Source: Phycisphaerales bacterium
Lineage (GTDB): Bacteria > Planctomycetota > Phycisphaerae > Phycisphaerales > SM1A02
Length of the DNA stretch: 64,000 nucleotides
Reading direction: 5' to 3'
NCBI GenBank assembly: GCA_022446965.1
Contig: JAKVBV010000001.1
Coordinates: forward strand, 46,653-110,652
Under the pieces are notes generated by a model that saw only the letters and a list, made by a program, of their open reading frames with translations, was not told the origin of the DNA and ran no database searches. The position numbers were made by a program, and so were the translations under genes. This document shows, one piece after another, positions 25,413-34,292 of the stretch (position 1 is the stretch's first letter; the number at the start of each line of letters is the position of its first letter).

Positions 25413-26473
25413 TGGATGCGTTCGACTACGACCTGCCGCAGGATCGCATCGCCACACGGCCATGCGAGCCGAGGGAATCTGCTCGCTTGCTGGTGCATCG
25501 CCGCAGCACAGGAACAAACGAGCACCTGCATGTTCGGGATCTGCCGGATGTCCTTGAGCAGGGCGACCTGCTTGTTCGCAACGACACCCAGGTTGTGCAA
25601 GCTCGCCTTGTTGGCACACGAGCCTGCACGTCCGATGGCCGGGGCGGCGGCAAGGTGGAGGGGCTGTGGGTGGGGCAAGATGACGACGGTGCCTGGCGGT
25701 TGATGCTCAAGGCAGGCGGCCAACTTCAGCCTGGCGAGCGCCTCAGCTTTGATGGCGGGCTGCAGGTGGATCTTGTCGAGCCGGACGATCGGTACTGGCG
25801 TGCACGGCCCGTGATCGCCCGCGACAGCGCCTCGCAACTTTCGGAGGGCGGGCGGACACCGTTGCCGCCATACATCCTCAAGGCACGACAGCGGCGGGGC
25901 GAAGTGGTGGATGATCCCCGCGACGTGCAGTGGTATCGCACACGGTTCGCTAGTGACGCACGGGCCGGCTCGGTGGCAGCGCCCACGGCCGGTCTGCACC
26001 TGACCGATGCGCTGGACGCGTCCATGCGAGATCGCGGTGTGGATATCGCCTGCGTCACGCTGCATGTCGGCGAAGGCACATTTCGACCGGTCAAGGCTGA
26101 TCGGCTTGCAGATCACGACATGCATGCCGAGCAATGGTCGGTGGACGACCACACGATGGCTCGATTGCGTCAAGGGCCTGATGGCGGACGCCTGATCGCG
26201 GTGGGTACGACCACCACACGATTGCTGGAGTCACTGCCCGAGACGCTGCCCGAAGGCGGCTGCGCTGGAAGCACCGATTTGTGCATCGCGCCAGGGCATC
26301 AATGGCGTCGAGTTCAAGGCCTACTGACCAACTTCCACCTGCCGCGGTCCACACTGCTCGCCCTCGTCGCTGCCCTCACCGGGCTTGAAGCTTTGCATGC
26401 GATCTACGCCGAGGCGATCGAACGTGAGTACCGCTTCTATTCCTATGGTGATGCCATGGTGGTACTGCCATGA
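25412..26473 (+). CDS. queA: S-adenosylmethionine:tRNA ribosyltransferase-isomerase
   Basis: A 353-residue enzyme that transfers and rearranges the ribosyl part of SAM onto 7-aminomethyl-7-deazaguanine in tRNA, the penultimate queuosine step. The ATG at 25412 shares a base with the previous stop (TGATG). The N-terminus (FDYDLPQDRIATRP, RDLLRNDT-like segment LLVRNDTQVV), PLPPYI, SVAAPTAGLHLT, VTLHVGEGTFRPV and the terminal NFHLPRSTLLALVAAL and EYRFYSYGDAMVV motifs are all diagnostic. It overlaps murE by four bases. Confidence 0.95.
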   Translation: MDAFDYDLPQDRIATRPCEPRESARLLVHRRSTGTNEHLHVRDLPDVLEQGDLLVRNDTQVVQARLVGTRACTSDGRGGGKVEGLWVGQDDDGAWRLMLKAGGQLQPGERLSFDGGLQVDLVEPDDRYWRARPVIARDSASQLSEGGRTPLPPYILKARQRRGEVVDDPRDVQWYRTRFASDARAGSVAAPTAGLHLTDALDASMRDRGVDIACVTLHVGEGTFRPVKADRLADHDMHAEQWSVDDHTMARLRQGPDGGRLIAVGTTTTRLLESLPETLPEGGCAGSTDLCIAPGHQWRRVQGLLTNFHLPRSTLLALVAALTGLEALHAIYAEAIEREYRFYSYGDAMVVLP

Positions 26474-27921
26474 CCATGTGTGTGCTGCAGGATGTCGCTC
26501 AAGCGGTGGGGCTGTCGGTGCAGGGCGGGGCCGACCCCATTGCAGTGTGTGACGTGACCGACGACAACCGGCAGGTGCAGGCCGGATGGGTGTTCATCGC
26601 CAGGCAAGGCGAGCGGCATGACGGTCGAGCACACATTGGCGACGCACTCCGCAATGGAGCCGCGGCGATTCTGACCGATGCCGACACGGCACGATCAGTC
26701 CAGGCGCCGACACTCTCCAGTGACGACCCGGTGCGTGACGGGGCGCTGCTGGCCCACCGCATTCAAGGCGACCCCTCCGGTGAGCTGCAGGTGGTGGGCA
26801 TCACCGGCACCAACGGCAAATCGACCTGTGCCATGTTGGTGCAGCATCTGATGACGACGTGCGGACATCCCTGCGGGCTCATCGGCGGGATCGAGATCGA
26901 CGATGGTGCGTCACGGTTCGCCGCGTCACTCACCACCCCGCCGGCCTGGGACATCGCTCGCCTGATGCGGCGCATGGTTGATCACGGGAGCACTGCTGTC
27001 GCGATGGAAGCCAGTTCGCAGGGGATCGCCACTGGACGGTTGCATGGGGTGCAGTTCACCGCCGGTGTGTTCACCAATTTCAGCGGCGATCACCTCGATC
27101 TCCACGGTGATCTCGACACCTACCGGGCCTGCAAGACGGATTGGATGGCGTCCTTAGATGGCGCCGTGCGTGTGGTGAACATCGATGACGAAACCGGCGG
27201 CACCCTTGCCGGAGATGTGATCACCGTGGGCGGCGGCGGTGCGGTGCGGTGGCGCATCATCGAATCCACGCTCGCCGGGCAGCGGTTCGAGCTGCACACC
27301 CCATGGGGCGATGGTGCGGCCCAGCTGCCACTGTTGGGTCGGCACAATGTCGTCAATGCGGCGCAGTCGGTGGCCACTGTATGTGCGCTCGGGACCGACT
27401 TGACCGATGCGTGTACAGCCCTGGCCACGGCGCCGGTGCCAGCCGGACGGCTCCACCGTGTGCCCCACGCGCAAGGCCCGGCTGTGTTTGTCGACTTTGC
27501 CCATACCGATGGTGCACTGCACGCGGTATTGAGCAGTGTTCGTTCGTTGGTTCCCACCGGCGGCAGACTGATCGTGGTCTTCGGGTGCGGCGGCGATCGC
27601 GACGTCACCAAGCGCCCTCGCATGGCATCGGTGGCGTCCACGCTGGCGGACATCGTCTGGGTGACGTCTGACAATCCCCGCACCGAGAACCCCGATGCGA
27701 TCATCGATGCGATTCTGGAAGGGGCGACTGGCCAGGCCACGGTGCATCGATGTACCGACCGGCGGGTCGCCATCGAATCTGCCGTCGCCGACGCCCACGA
27801 CCTTGATGTGATCGTGATCGCGGGCAAGGGACACGAACAGGTACAGCTGGTCGATGGGCGAGCCGAACCCTTTGACGATTGCGCCGTGGCGCTCGGGGCA
27901 TTGAGCGGGGTGCAGACATGA
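26470..27921 (+). CDS. murE: UDP-N-acetylmuramyl-tripeptide synthetase (probably meso-DAP-adding)
   Basis: A 483-residue ATP-dependent ligase adding the third amino acid to UDP-MurNAc-dipeptide. ATP-binding ITGTNGKST lies near residues 111-119, the central domain has TNFSGDHLDLHG, and the C-terminal domain has DNPR (401-404). Asp-Asn-Pro-Arg is the pattern of meso-diaminopimelate-adding enzymes, so a DAP-type peptidoglycan is likely. A second in-frame ATG lies two codons in. The gene overlaps queA and murF by four bases each (ATGA). It shows that peptidoglycan precursors are made by this organism. Confidence 0.95.
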   Translation: MTMCVLQDVAQAVGLSVQGGADPIAVCDVTDDNRQVQAGWVFIARQGERHDGRAHIGDALRNGAAAILTDADTARSVQAPTLSSDDPVRDGALLAHRIQGDPSGELQVVGITGTNGKSTCAMLVQHLMTTCGHPCGLIGGIEIDDGASRFAASLTTPPAWDIARLMRRMVDHGSTAVAMEASSQGIATGRLHGVQFTAGVFTNFSGDHLDLHGDLDTYRACKTDWMASLDGAVRVVNIDDETGGTLAGDVITVGGGGAVRWRIIESTLAGQRFELHTPWGDGAAQLPLLGRHNVVNAAQSVATVCALGTDLTDACTALATAPVPAGRLHRVPHAQGPAVFVDFAHTDGALHAVLSSVRSLVPTGGRLIVVFGCGGDRDVTKRPRMASVASTLADIVWVTSDNPRTENPDAIIDAILEGATGQATVHRCTDRRVAIESAVADAHDLDVIVIAGKGHEQVQLVDGRAEPFDDCAVALGALSGVQT

Positions 27922-29279
27922 CCGGGTTTACGACCGCTGAGCAGATTGCCGCCGCCGTCGGCGGTGCGCTTCGCGGGCCAGATGTCGAGTTGGCCGGTGT
28001 GTTCCATGACACGAGAGCCGCCATCGATGGTGGGTTGTACGTGGCGCTGCGTGGTGCGTCCGCCAATGGGCACGACTACTGCTCAGCCGCCATGGCGTCG
28101 GGGGCTGCAGCAGTACTGGTCGAGGATCCCGCTGGCGTGCCTGATGGCCTGACGGTGATCACAGTGCCGTGCACACGCACCGCCTTGATGGATCTGGCAC
28201 GCTGGTGGCGACGCACCGCCCTCGCTGACGTGGCCTGCGTGGCGATTACAGGCACCGCCGGGAAGACCACCACCAAGGATCTGCTGCTGTCCATCGCCAG
28301 GGCGGCCGGCCCGGCGTGGGGCGCACCGCGCTCGTTCAACAATGATGTCGGTGTGCCGATGACCGTGTTGGGCTGCAGGCCCACGCACCGATACCTGATC
28401 GCTGAGATCGGCACGAATGCCCCCGGTGAGATCGCGCCGCTGGCAAACCTGGTGCAGCCGCAGATCTCGATCATCACGCGCATTGGTCAGGGGCATCTGG
28501 AAGGGTTGGGCACGGTGGAGGCCGTTCGAGCCGAGAAGTACGAGTTGGCCCGGGCCACCACCGATCTTGTGCTGCTGGGCGACAACTGCGCACCGCTGCC
28601 GGACACTGCTGCCCACTGCCAAACCTACGGTACGGACGAGGGGTGTGATCACCACATCGACTCCATCACGCCCCTGCGGATCGATGGAACACAGTGGCCC
28701 GCCGTGCTTGACGGCCGCCATGGGGCGATGAACATCACCGCCGCTGTTGTGGCGGCGAGCGCTTTGGGGATCGGTCAGAAGCACATCACGCTTGGATTGC
28801 AGCAGGCCGAGGTCTCCGCTGGGCGCTTTGATGTGCAGTGTCTCGGCGCGTTGACCGTGATCGACGACTCCTGGAACAGCAATCCCGATTCCCTCGCTGC
28901 ATCGCTGGAGACAGCCGCTGCTCGGGCCGGTGATCAGGCCTTGCACCTGATACTTGGCAGCATGAAGGAACTCGGCGACGACGAGGTCGCTGCCCACGAG
29001 GCGATGGGGGCCTGGGCAAAGGCGCATGGCCCTGCATCTGTGGTGCTGATTGGCGCTGAGACCCGTGCAGCGCTCGCGCATCTTCCCGATGCACTTCACG
29101 TGGATGCCTTCGATGACACGACCATGGCGTCGATCATCACCCAGGGGCGACCATGGCGAGGCGTGGTGCTGGTGAAGGGCTCACGGAGTTTGCGGCTCGA
29201 ACGATTTGTCGCGTGCTTGCGAGGAGAATCAGAAGATGCGGAGCATGTCCGGACGATGACATCTCAACGGGGACACTGA
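27918..29279 (+). CDS. murF: UDP-N-acetylmuramoyl-tripeptide--D-alanyl-D-alanine ligase
   Basis: A 453-residue ligase that adds D-Ala-D-Ala to the UDP-MurNAc tripeptide. ATP-binding ITGTAGKTTTKD lies near residues 109-120, followed by SFNNDVGVPMT, EIGTNAPGEI and the C-terminal DDSWNSNPDSLAASLE region typical of MurF. The ATG at 27918 overlaps the murE stop (ATGA) and is preferred to the longer open frame. The last 25 residues are polar and may be a small extension. mraY follows seven bases after the stop. Confidence 0.95.
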   Translation: MTGFTTAEQIAAAVGGALRGPDVELAGVFHDTRAAIDGGLYVALRGASANGHDYCSAAMASGAAAVLVEDPAGVPDGLTVITVPCTRTALMDLARWWRRTALADVACVAITGTAGKTTTKDLLLSIARAAGPAWGAPRSFNNDVGVPMTVLGCRPTHRYLIAEIGTNAPGEIAPLANLVQPQISIITRIGQGHLEGLGTVEAVRAEKYELARATTDLVLLGDNCAPLPDTAAHCQTYGTDEGCDHHIDSITPLRIDGTQWPAVLDGRHGAMNITAAVVAASALGIGQKHITLGLQQAEVSAGRFDVQCLGALTVIDDSWNSNPDSLAASLETAAARAGDQALHLILGSMKELGDDEVAAHEAMGAWAKAHGPASVVLIGAETRAALAHLPDALHVDAFDDTTMASIITQGRPWRGVVLVKGSRSLRLERFVACLRGESEDAEHVRTMTSQRGH

Positions 29280-29286
29280 TCACACC

Positions 29287-30456
29287 GTGCTGTACCACCT
29301 GCTCCAATCCGGCGACGCATGGCTTGAGCAATTGGGCGTGTACTCCCTGATGCAAGTGCTGTATCAGATCGAGTTCCGCGCCTTTGCAGCGGCAATCATC
29401 GCGTGGCTCTTCGTGCTCCTGCTCGGGCGGCCAGTCATCAATTGGTTGCGGGCACGGAAGATCGGTGACGTCCCTGAGTTCAACCGGGAAGCGCTCAACG
29501 CCTTGATGGCGTCCAAGGCGGCAACGCCCACCATGGGCGGCGTGCTGATCGCTGGGGGCATCGCCTGCAGTGTGCTGCTGCTTGGCGATCTCACGAATCG
29601 GTACATCCACATGGCGCTGCTCGTGCTGCTGTGGTTGTCGATCGTGGGCGGCGTGGATGACTGGCTCAAACTCACAACCGCACAGCGTGCCCCGGGCTCG
29701 AGAGATGGCTTCAAGCCCTGGGAGAAACTGCTCTTCCAACTTGGCATCGGCTTCATCGCCGCCTTGTTCATGTGGCGTCTGTCCGGAGACAACGAGGCGG
29801 CACGATCCCTCGTGCTTCCGCTCCAACGCACCTACATGCCACACCAGGAAGGCTTGGTGCTGGAACCGGGCGTCATTGTGTTGAACTTCTGGGTATTCAT
29901 CGGCCTGATCATGTTGCTCGTTGCCGGCACGAGCAACGCGGTGAACATCACCGACGGACTCGATGGCCTGGCACCGGGCACGATGCTCATCGCCTCGCTG
30001 GCCGTGATGTTGTTGTGCTACATCGCCGGGTCACCCGAACGTGCGCAGTACATGCTCTTTCCATACGTGCCAGGCACCTCAGAATTGATGGTGGTGGCCG
30101 GCGCGATGGCGGGGGCGTGCCTTGGCTTCTTGTGGTTCAACTGCCAGCCAGCGTCGGTGTACATGGGCGACACCGGTTCGCTGTCGCTGGGCGGGTTGCT
30201 GGCCGTAATCGCCTGTGCCGTGCGACAGGAGATTCTGCTGCTCATCATCGGCGGCGTCTTCTTCTTCGAGTTGGGCAGTGTTGTATTGCAGGTGGGGTAC
30301 TTCAAGCTCACCGGGGGCAAGCGAATCTTCCGATGCGCTCCGATCCACCATCACTTCCACCTTGCCGGGTGGCAGGAGAACAAGGTGGTGGTGCGCTTCT
30401 GGATCCTCGGCGTGATGTTGGCCGTGGGGGCGTTGGTCCTGCTCAAGCTTCGCTAG
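29287..30456 (+). CDS. mraY: phospho-N-acetylmuramoyl-pentapeptide transferase
   Basis: A 389-residue polytopic membrane enzyme starting at GTG that makes lipid I by moving phospho-MurNAc-pentapeptide onto undecaprenyl phosphate. About ten hydrophobic helices are visible. Diagnostic motifs are KAATPTMGGVLI, GGVDDWLKL, NAVNITDGLDGLAPGT with the catalytic Asp residues, VYMGDTGSLSLGG and PIHHHFHLAGWQE. It is the last gene of the operon, and its 3' end overlaps the convergent pseudouridine synthase gene by 14 bases. No mur ligase, ftsW or murG gene follows, so the dcw cluster is split here. Confidence 0.96.
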   Translation: MLYHLLQSGDAWLEQLGVYSLMQVLYQIEFRAFAAAIIAWLFVLLLGRPVINWLRARKIGDVPEFNREALNALMASKAATPTMGGVLIAGGIACSVLLLGDLTNRYIHMALLVLLWLSIVGGVDDWLKLTTAQRAPGSRDGFKPWEKLLFQLGIGFIAALFMWRLSGDNEAARSLVLPLQRTYMPHQEGLVLEPGVIVLNFWVFIGLIMLLVAGTSNAVNITDGLDGLAPGTMLIASLAVMLLCYIAGSPERAQYMLFPYVPGTSELMVVAGAMAGACLGFLWFNCQPASVYMGDTGSLSLGGLLAVIACAVRQEILLLIIGGVFFFELGSVVLQVGYFKLTGGKRIFRCAPIHHHFHLAGWQENKVVVRFWILGVMLAVGALVLLKLR

Positions 30457-31549
30457 GCGGCGTCTGCTCAGGAATCACCACATCAAGATCGAGTTCCGTA
30501 CCAGGCACCTTGGGGCGGTGTACGTCACCTCGGGCACGCAGCGCATGCACGATGGCCGCCAGATCACCGCGGAGTGGTGCAATGAAGGTGACCTCTTCCT
30601 CGCTGACAGGATGGGTGAATCCGAGCATCGTGGCGTGCAGCGCCTGTCGGTCCAGCAGCAGTTGCATGCGGTCCATGCCTGAGCCGGCCGGCATCACGTC
30701 TCGCACTTCAAGGGCCCGCCCGCCATACATGTCGTCCCCTGCGATGGGCCAGCCGCGATGGGACAGATGCACACGGATCTGGTGCGTTCGCCCTGTACGG
30801 ATTTCCAACTCGACCAGTGTGAAGTCGCCGTAGCGTTCACGCACGCGATAGATGGTGATCGCATCCTTGCCAGTGTCGTCCCAACGCACCGCGTACTTCT
30901 CGCGCACAGTGGGGTGCTTTCCGAGTGGCATGTCGAGCACGTCGGTCAGCGGGTCCATGTCACCGTGCACGAGCGCGAGGTAGCGTTTGCGGGTGCGACG
31001 TTGTTCGAACTGACGGCCGAGTTTCCAATGGGCGGTGTCGTTCTTGGCCACGACCATCACGCCCGACGTGAATCGATCGAGCCGGTGCACGACACCGGGC
31101 CGCGCATGGTCGGCGCCGACATCACTCAAGGCTCCCTCGCCCCGGTGTTGGAAGTACCACGCGAGGCCGTTGATGAGCGTGCCGGACTGATGACTGCGAG
31201 CCGGATGCACGATCAAATCGGGCTGCTTGTTGAGCACGATGAGGGCATCGTCCTCGTGGATGATGTCCAGCGGCAACTCTTGGGCCGGAAGTTCCTTGGT
31301 GGGCGGCGGAGGCATCACCACGTCCACCACATCACCCGGATGCAGCTTGGATGACGCCTTGCCGATCCGACCATTAATCTTCACACCCTCGTGCTGCACG
31401 AGTTTCTGAATCGCCGTGCGACTCATCCACGGAATGCGTGATCCCAACCACTTGTCCAGACGGATCGCCTTGGCGCGGCCCACTGTCCATGTGGCATGCT
31501 GAGGCCCGTCGGCCTCTGGGACGAGTCCGTCGTCACCCGTGGTGGTCAA
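30443..31549 (-). CDS. RluA-family 23S rRNA/tRNA pseudouridine synthase with S4 domain
   Basis: A 368-residue enzyme. An S4 RNA-binding domain (about 28-80) precedes the RluA-type catalytic domain with HRLDRFTSGVMV, in which Asp158 is the catalytic residue, and RTGRTHQIRVHL. Length and architecture match RluD/RluC-like enzymes. The start is a TTG at 31549 overlapping the upstream stop by four bases (TTGA); no later Met keeps the S4 domain, so this rare start is accepted. The C-terminal tail after residue 330 is acidic. It is read together with the membrane protein gene upstream and converges on mraY. Confidence 0.9.
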   Translation of the reverse strand: MTTTGDDGLVPEADGPQHATWTVGRAKAIRLDKWLGSRIPWMSRTAIQKLVQHEGVKINGRIGKASSKLHPGDVVDVVMPPPPTKELPAQELPLDIIHEDDALIVLNKQPDLIVHPARSHQSGTLINGLAWYFQHRGEGALSDVGADHARPGVVHRLDRFTSGVMVVAKNDTAHWKLGRQFEQRRTRKRYLALVHGDMDPLTDVLDMPLGKHPTVREKYAVRWDDTGKDAITIYRVRERYGDFTLVELEIRTGRTHQIRVHLSHRGWPIAGDDMYGGRALEVRDVMPAGSGMDRMQLLLDRQALHATMLGFTHPVSEEEVTFIAPLRGDLAAIVHALRARGDVHRPKVPGTELDLDVVIPEQTPPSEA

Positions 31550-32301
31550 GGTGTCTGATCGGCGTCGCCGCTGGCACCATCACCCGAGACCGGCAGGCCC
31601 AGTGGGTTGGTGTCGGCGGGATCGACGATCGTGGGCGGCGCGGGCAGGGCGCCGCTGTCGGGCAGCGTGATTGGAGCCGTGGTCGGACGCTCGGTAGGAG
31701 CCGAGGCCACATCGGCGGAGGCTGCGCGTGCCCGAGCCTGCGCGGCGAGCGGCTCAAGCCACCCTGTCGCGCGAGCTTCACTCTTGCCATACCACTCGCG
31801 GGCGCCATCGGCATCGCCCTGTGCCTCAGCGATCGCCGCCATGCCGTTCATCGCACTGACAGCGACCACGGTGTTCGCACGGGTGCCGTCATCGGCGGCA
31901 AGCACCTGGCTGAACGCAGCGTTCGCTTGGTTGATTGCTTCCGTGCGCTCCACCTCGATCATGTCTGTCGCTGACAGCGATTGCAGTAGCAGCTCGCCTG
32001 CACGCAGTCGAGCGAGATTGGAGACACCATCGACGTCCGGCCAGGCGATGGCCACGTCTTCCAGCGAAGCGGGTTCTGTCGTGGTGAGCAGTTCCACCCA
32101 TGCAGTGTCACGCTTGACGAGGGCATCTTGATCCTGACGCACCATCCACAATCGAACGGCGACCACGCCGAGCACTGCGACGAGCACCCAAGGGCCGTAC
32201 TGCTTGAGACTGTCGATGAAGTCCTCATTCAGTTGGCTCTCCTTGAGATCCGTCTGATGAACTTCTGCCTCGAGTCGTTTGCGATCACTCTGGTCGGTCA
32301 T
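31546..32301 (-). CDS. single-pass membrane protein, YfgM/TPR-like
   Basis: A 251-residue protein. A charged cytoplasmic N-terminus (about 1-37) is followed by one membrane helix (GPWVLVAVLGVVAVRLWMV), then a periplasmic helical region with TPR-like pairs (ARLRAGELLLQSL, EAINQANAAFSQVL, MAAIAEAQGDADGAREWYGKSE), and a Pro/Ala-rich acidic tail. This layout resembles YfgM, the ancillary Sec-translocon and chaperone-network subunit, but similarity is by shape only. It overlaps the pseudouridine synthase by four bases. Confidence 0.75.
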   Translation of the reverse strand: MTDQSDRKRLEAEVHQTDLKESQLNEDFIDSLKQYGPWVLVAVLGVVAVRLWMVRQDQDALVKRDTAWVELLTTTEPASLEDVAIAWPDVDGVSNLARLRAGELLLQSLSATDMIEVERTEAINQANAAFSQVLAADDGTRANTVVAVSAMNGMAAIAEAQGDADGAREWYGKSEARATGWLEPLAAQARARAASADVASAPTERPTTAPITLPDSGALPAPPTIVDPADTNPLGLPVSGDGASGDADQTP

Positions 32302-32365
32302 GGGTCGATCTGGCCCCGGGGGCCCTCCAATGATGAGCCACGCATCGTATCGGCATGTCGGTGCC

Positions 32366-33331
32366 TCAATCCAGTCCCAACCGCTTCAGGGCGGCCTGTG
32401 CCTGTTCCAGGCAGGCTGCCAGGTGCCGAGGATGGCCCTCCGTGCGAAGGAATGCCGTGGCCGTGGAGGCCATGAGCAGCCGACGGACATCTGCGAGCCG
32501 GTGGTCGTCCTGATCCACAGGTAGGCCATGCGTCTTTCGAGCCGACCACATCGTCTTCACCGGAGCCATCGCCAATCGGGCCGAGCGGGTCCACAGTTGT
32601 CGCTCCAGATACACGGCATCCTCAACCCAATGCCCCGGCCGCACCTCGGCCAGATCGATGAGGATGACAGGGGCCGCGGGGTCGTCCGTACGACACAGGG
32701 CGTTGGCAAGGTGCAGATCGCCGTGGACCCAGTGCTGCAGCGGTCGGTTGCGCCAGGCCGCGACGAGATCATCCAAGGCCCGACCGACGCGCTTGTGCAT
32801 TTGCTGCCAGTGTTGGCCATCGGCGATGTCATTGTCGCGCAGAGTCTGGCGGGCACGGTCAAGCGTGTCGTGCCAGTCTTCTCGGGCCACCAGTGTCGGG
32901 TCCACCTCGAACTGTGCGGTCTCAGTATGAAACCTGGTCGCCGCATCAGCGACACGAGCGACGTGAGTGTCTTCCCAATGCAGGCCCAATGGCCCCACAG
33001 GCAAGGCTTCAATGACCATCCAGCCAAGGTCGTACGGGCCAAGTGCGCGTCCAGACGCCAGAAGCTGCGCCACCGTCGGGGGCAGCGTCCGCGCATCGCG
33101 CTGCAGGCGGCGTGTCCAGTACAGCTCACGAGGACCGACCGGGAGTTTGACGATCACATCGCGCTCGTCGCCACAGTCCAGCCGCCAGCGGCCACGGCCA
33201 GTGGCGGCACCACTGCGTTGCCAGTCGGCCCGGAACCACTGGAGATCGGTCAATCGTCCGCCGCAGGCATCGACCAGTGGGCCTCGAAGTGTCTCAGCGA
33301 GCATTCGAGCGGGCGGATCAGAAGGAGCCAT
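32366..33331 (-). CDS. aminoglycoside-phosphotransferase-fold kinase of unknown substrate
   Basis: A 321-residue soluble protein. The frame stays open to 33754, but the ATG at 33331 (MAPSDPPARML) is the sensible start because the rest overlaps a divergent gene. The APH-type kinase motifs are present: catalytic HGDLHLANAL and the metal-binding Asp in VILIDLAEVRPG. The N-lobe has a Lys in DVIVKLPVG. Such proteins phosphorylate small molecules (sugars, choline, antibiotics) and the substrate cannot be identified; a resistance role should not be assumed. It lies 64 bases upstream of the YfgM-like gene. Confidence 0.8.
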   Translation of the reverse strand: MAPSDPPARMLAETLRGPLVDACGGRLTDLQWFRADWQRSGAATGRGRWRLDCGDERDVIVKLPVGPRELYWTRRLQRDARTLPPTVAQLLASGRALGPYDLGWMVIEALPVGPLGLHWEDTHVARVADAATRFHTETAQFEVDPTLVAREDWHDTLDRARQTLRDNDIADGQHWQQMHKRVGRALDDLVAAWRNRPLQHWVHGDLHLANALCRTDDPAAPVILIDLAEVRPGHWVEDAVYLERQLWTRSARLAMAPVKTMWSARKTHGLPVDQDDHRLADVRRLLMASTATAFLRTEGHPRHLAACLEQAQAALKRLGLD

Positions 33332-33413
33332 TGATTCCGAAGGTAGCGATTTGCCGGGCAGTCCGCCAGAACAGCCCTTGCCGGGCCCTGAGCAGCCCTC
33401 ATACAGTCCCTGC

Positions 33414-34292
33414 ATGGCAATGGCCGAGGTCATGGTGATTGATCTGGACGGCACACTCGTGCGAAGCGACGGATCGATCGCACACGCGAGTCGGGCCGCA
33501 TTGCGACGCGCTGAGGCGGCCGGATTGCGAATCCTGGTGGCCACGGGCCGCTCCTGGAGTGAATGCAACTCCCTGCTCGATGCTGCACAGCTGCACGGTC
33601 CAGCCGTCACCGCCGGTGGCGCACTGCTCGTCGCCCATCCGACGGCGGAGACGCTCGACCGAATCACGCTGCCCGGGCCCGTCGCCGCGGCGGCCGCCCG
33701 AAGTCTGGTGGCCGCAGACCTTGGCGTGCTGGTGTTGCTCGACCCAGCCGGCACGGGTCAGGAGTATCTCCACATCGGTCCCACACCGCTGCACGACGTG
33801 TCGCGGTGGTGGCATGCGATGCATGGGCACACGGTGCATGCGTGCGCCGACCCCGAGGCACTGATTGACCGAACCGACGTGCTTCGCGTGGCGGCCGTCG
33901 CCGGTGCCGATGCGTTCGCTGGCCCGATGGATGCCTTGCACACTGTGCTGGGCGATTCCGGTCGAGTGTGGCATTGGGAAGCGGTCACAGATGCCGCCAA
34001 GGGCCATGAGCCTGTCCATCTACTGGAAGTCTTCCATCCAGATGCGACGAAGTGGTCGATGGTGCGGCGCTGGTGTGCGGCCAATGACGTGAATCCTGCG
34101 GCCGTGGTCGCCATCGGCGACGGGCTCAACGATGTCGATCTCATCAGGCAGGCGCCGCTGGGCGTGGCCATGGGCAATGCAGATCCTCGTGTCCTGGCCG
34201 TGGCGGATCATGTGGCGCCGAGCAACGATGACAACGGTGTGGCCGCCATTGTCGATGCCCTGCTCGAGGGCGGCTTGTGTGTACCGACATGA
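33414..34292 (+). CDS. HAD-superfamily phosphatase, Cof type
   Basis: A 292-residue soluble hydrolase. Motif I is VIDLDGTLV near the N-terminus (nucleophile Asp10, general acid Asp12), motif II is ILVATGRS, and motifs III/IV are DATKWSMV and AIGDGLNDVDLIRQA. The large insert between motifs II and III is the type IIB cap of Cof-like enzymes, which dephosphorylate sugar phosphates and similar metabolites. The start at 33414 has a second Met two codons in. It diverges from the APH-fold gene with 82 bases between starts, and its stop overlaps the next gene (ATGA). Confidence 0.88.
   Translation: MAMAEVMVIDLDGTLVRSDGSIAHASRAALRRAEAAGLRILVATGRSWSECNSLLDAAQLHGPAVTAGGALLVAHPTAETLDRITLPGPVAAAAARSLVAADLGVLVLLDPAGTGQEYLHIGPTPLHDVSRWWHAMHGHTVHACADPEALIDRTDVLRVAAVAGADAFAGPMDALHTVLGDSGRVWHWEAVTDAAKGHEPVHLLEVFHPDATKWSMVRRWCAANDVNPAAVVAIGDGLNDVDLIRQAPLGVAMGNADPRVLAVADHVAPSNDDNGVAAIVDALLEGGLCVPT

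Noticed and set aside
32967..33413. Long N-terminal extension of the HAD phosphatase frame
   Set aside because: It overlaps the divergent phosphotransferase-fold gene, and the HAD motif begins right after the ATG at 33414.
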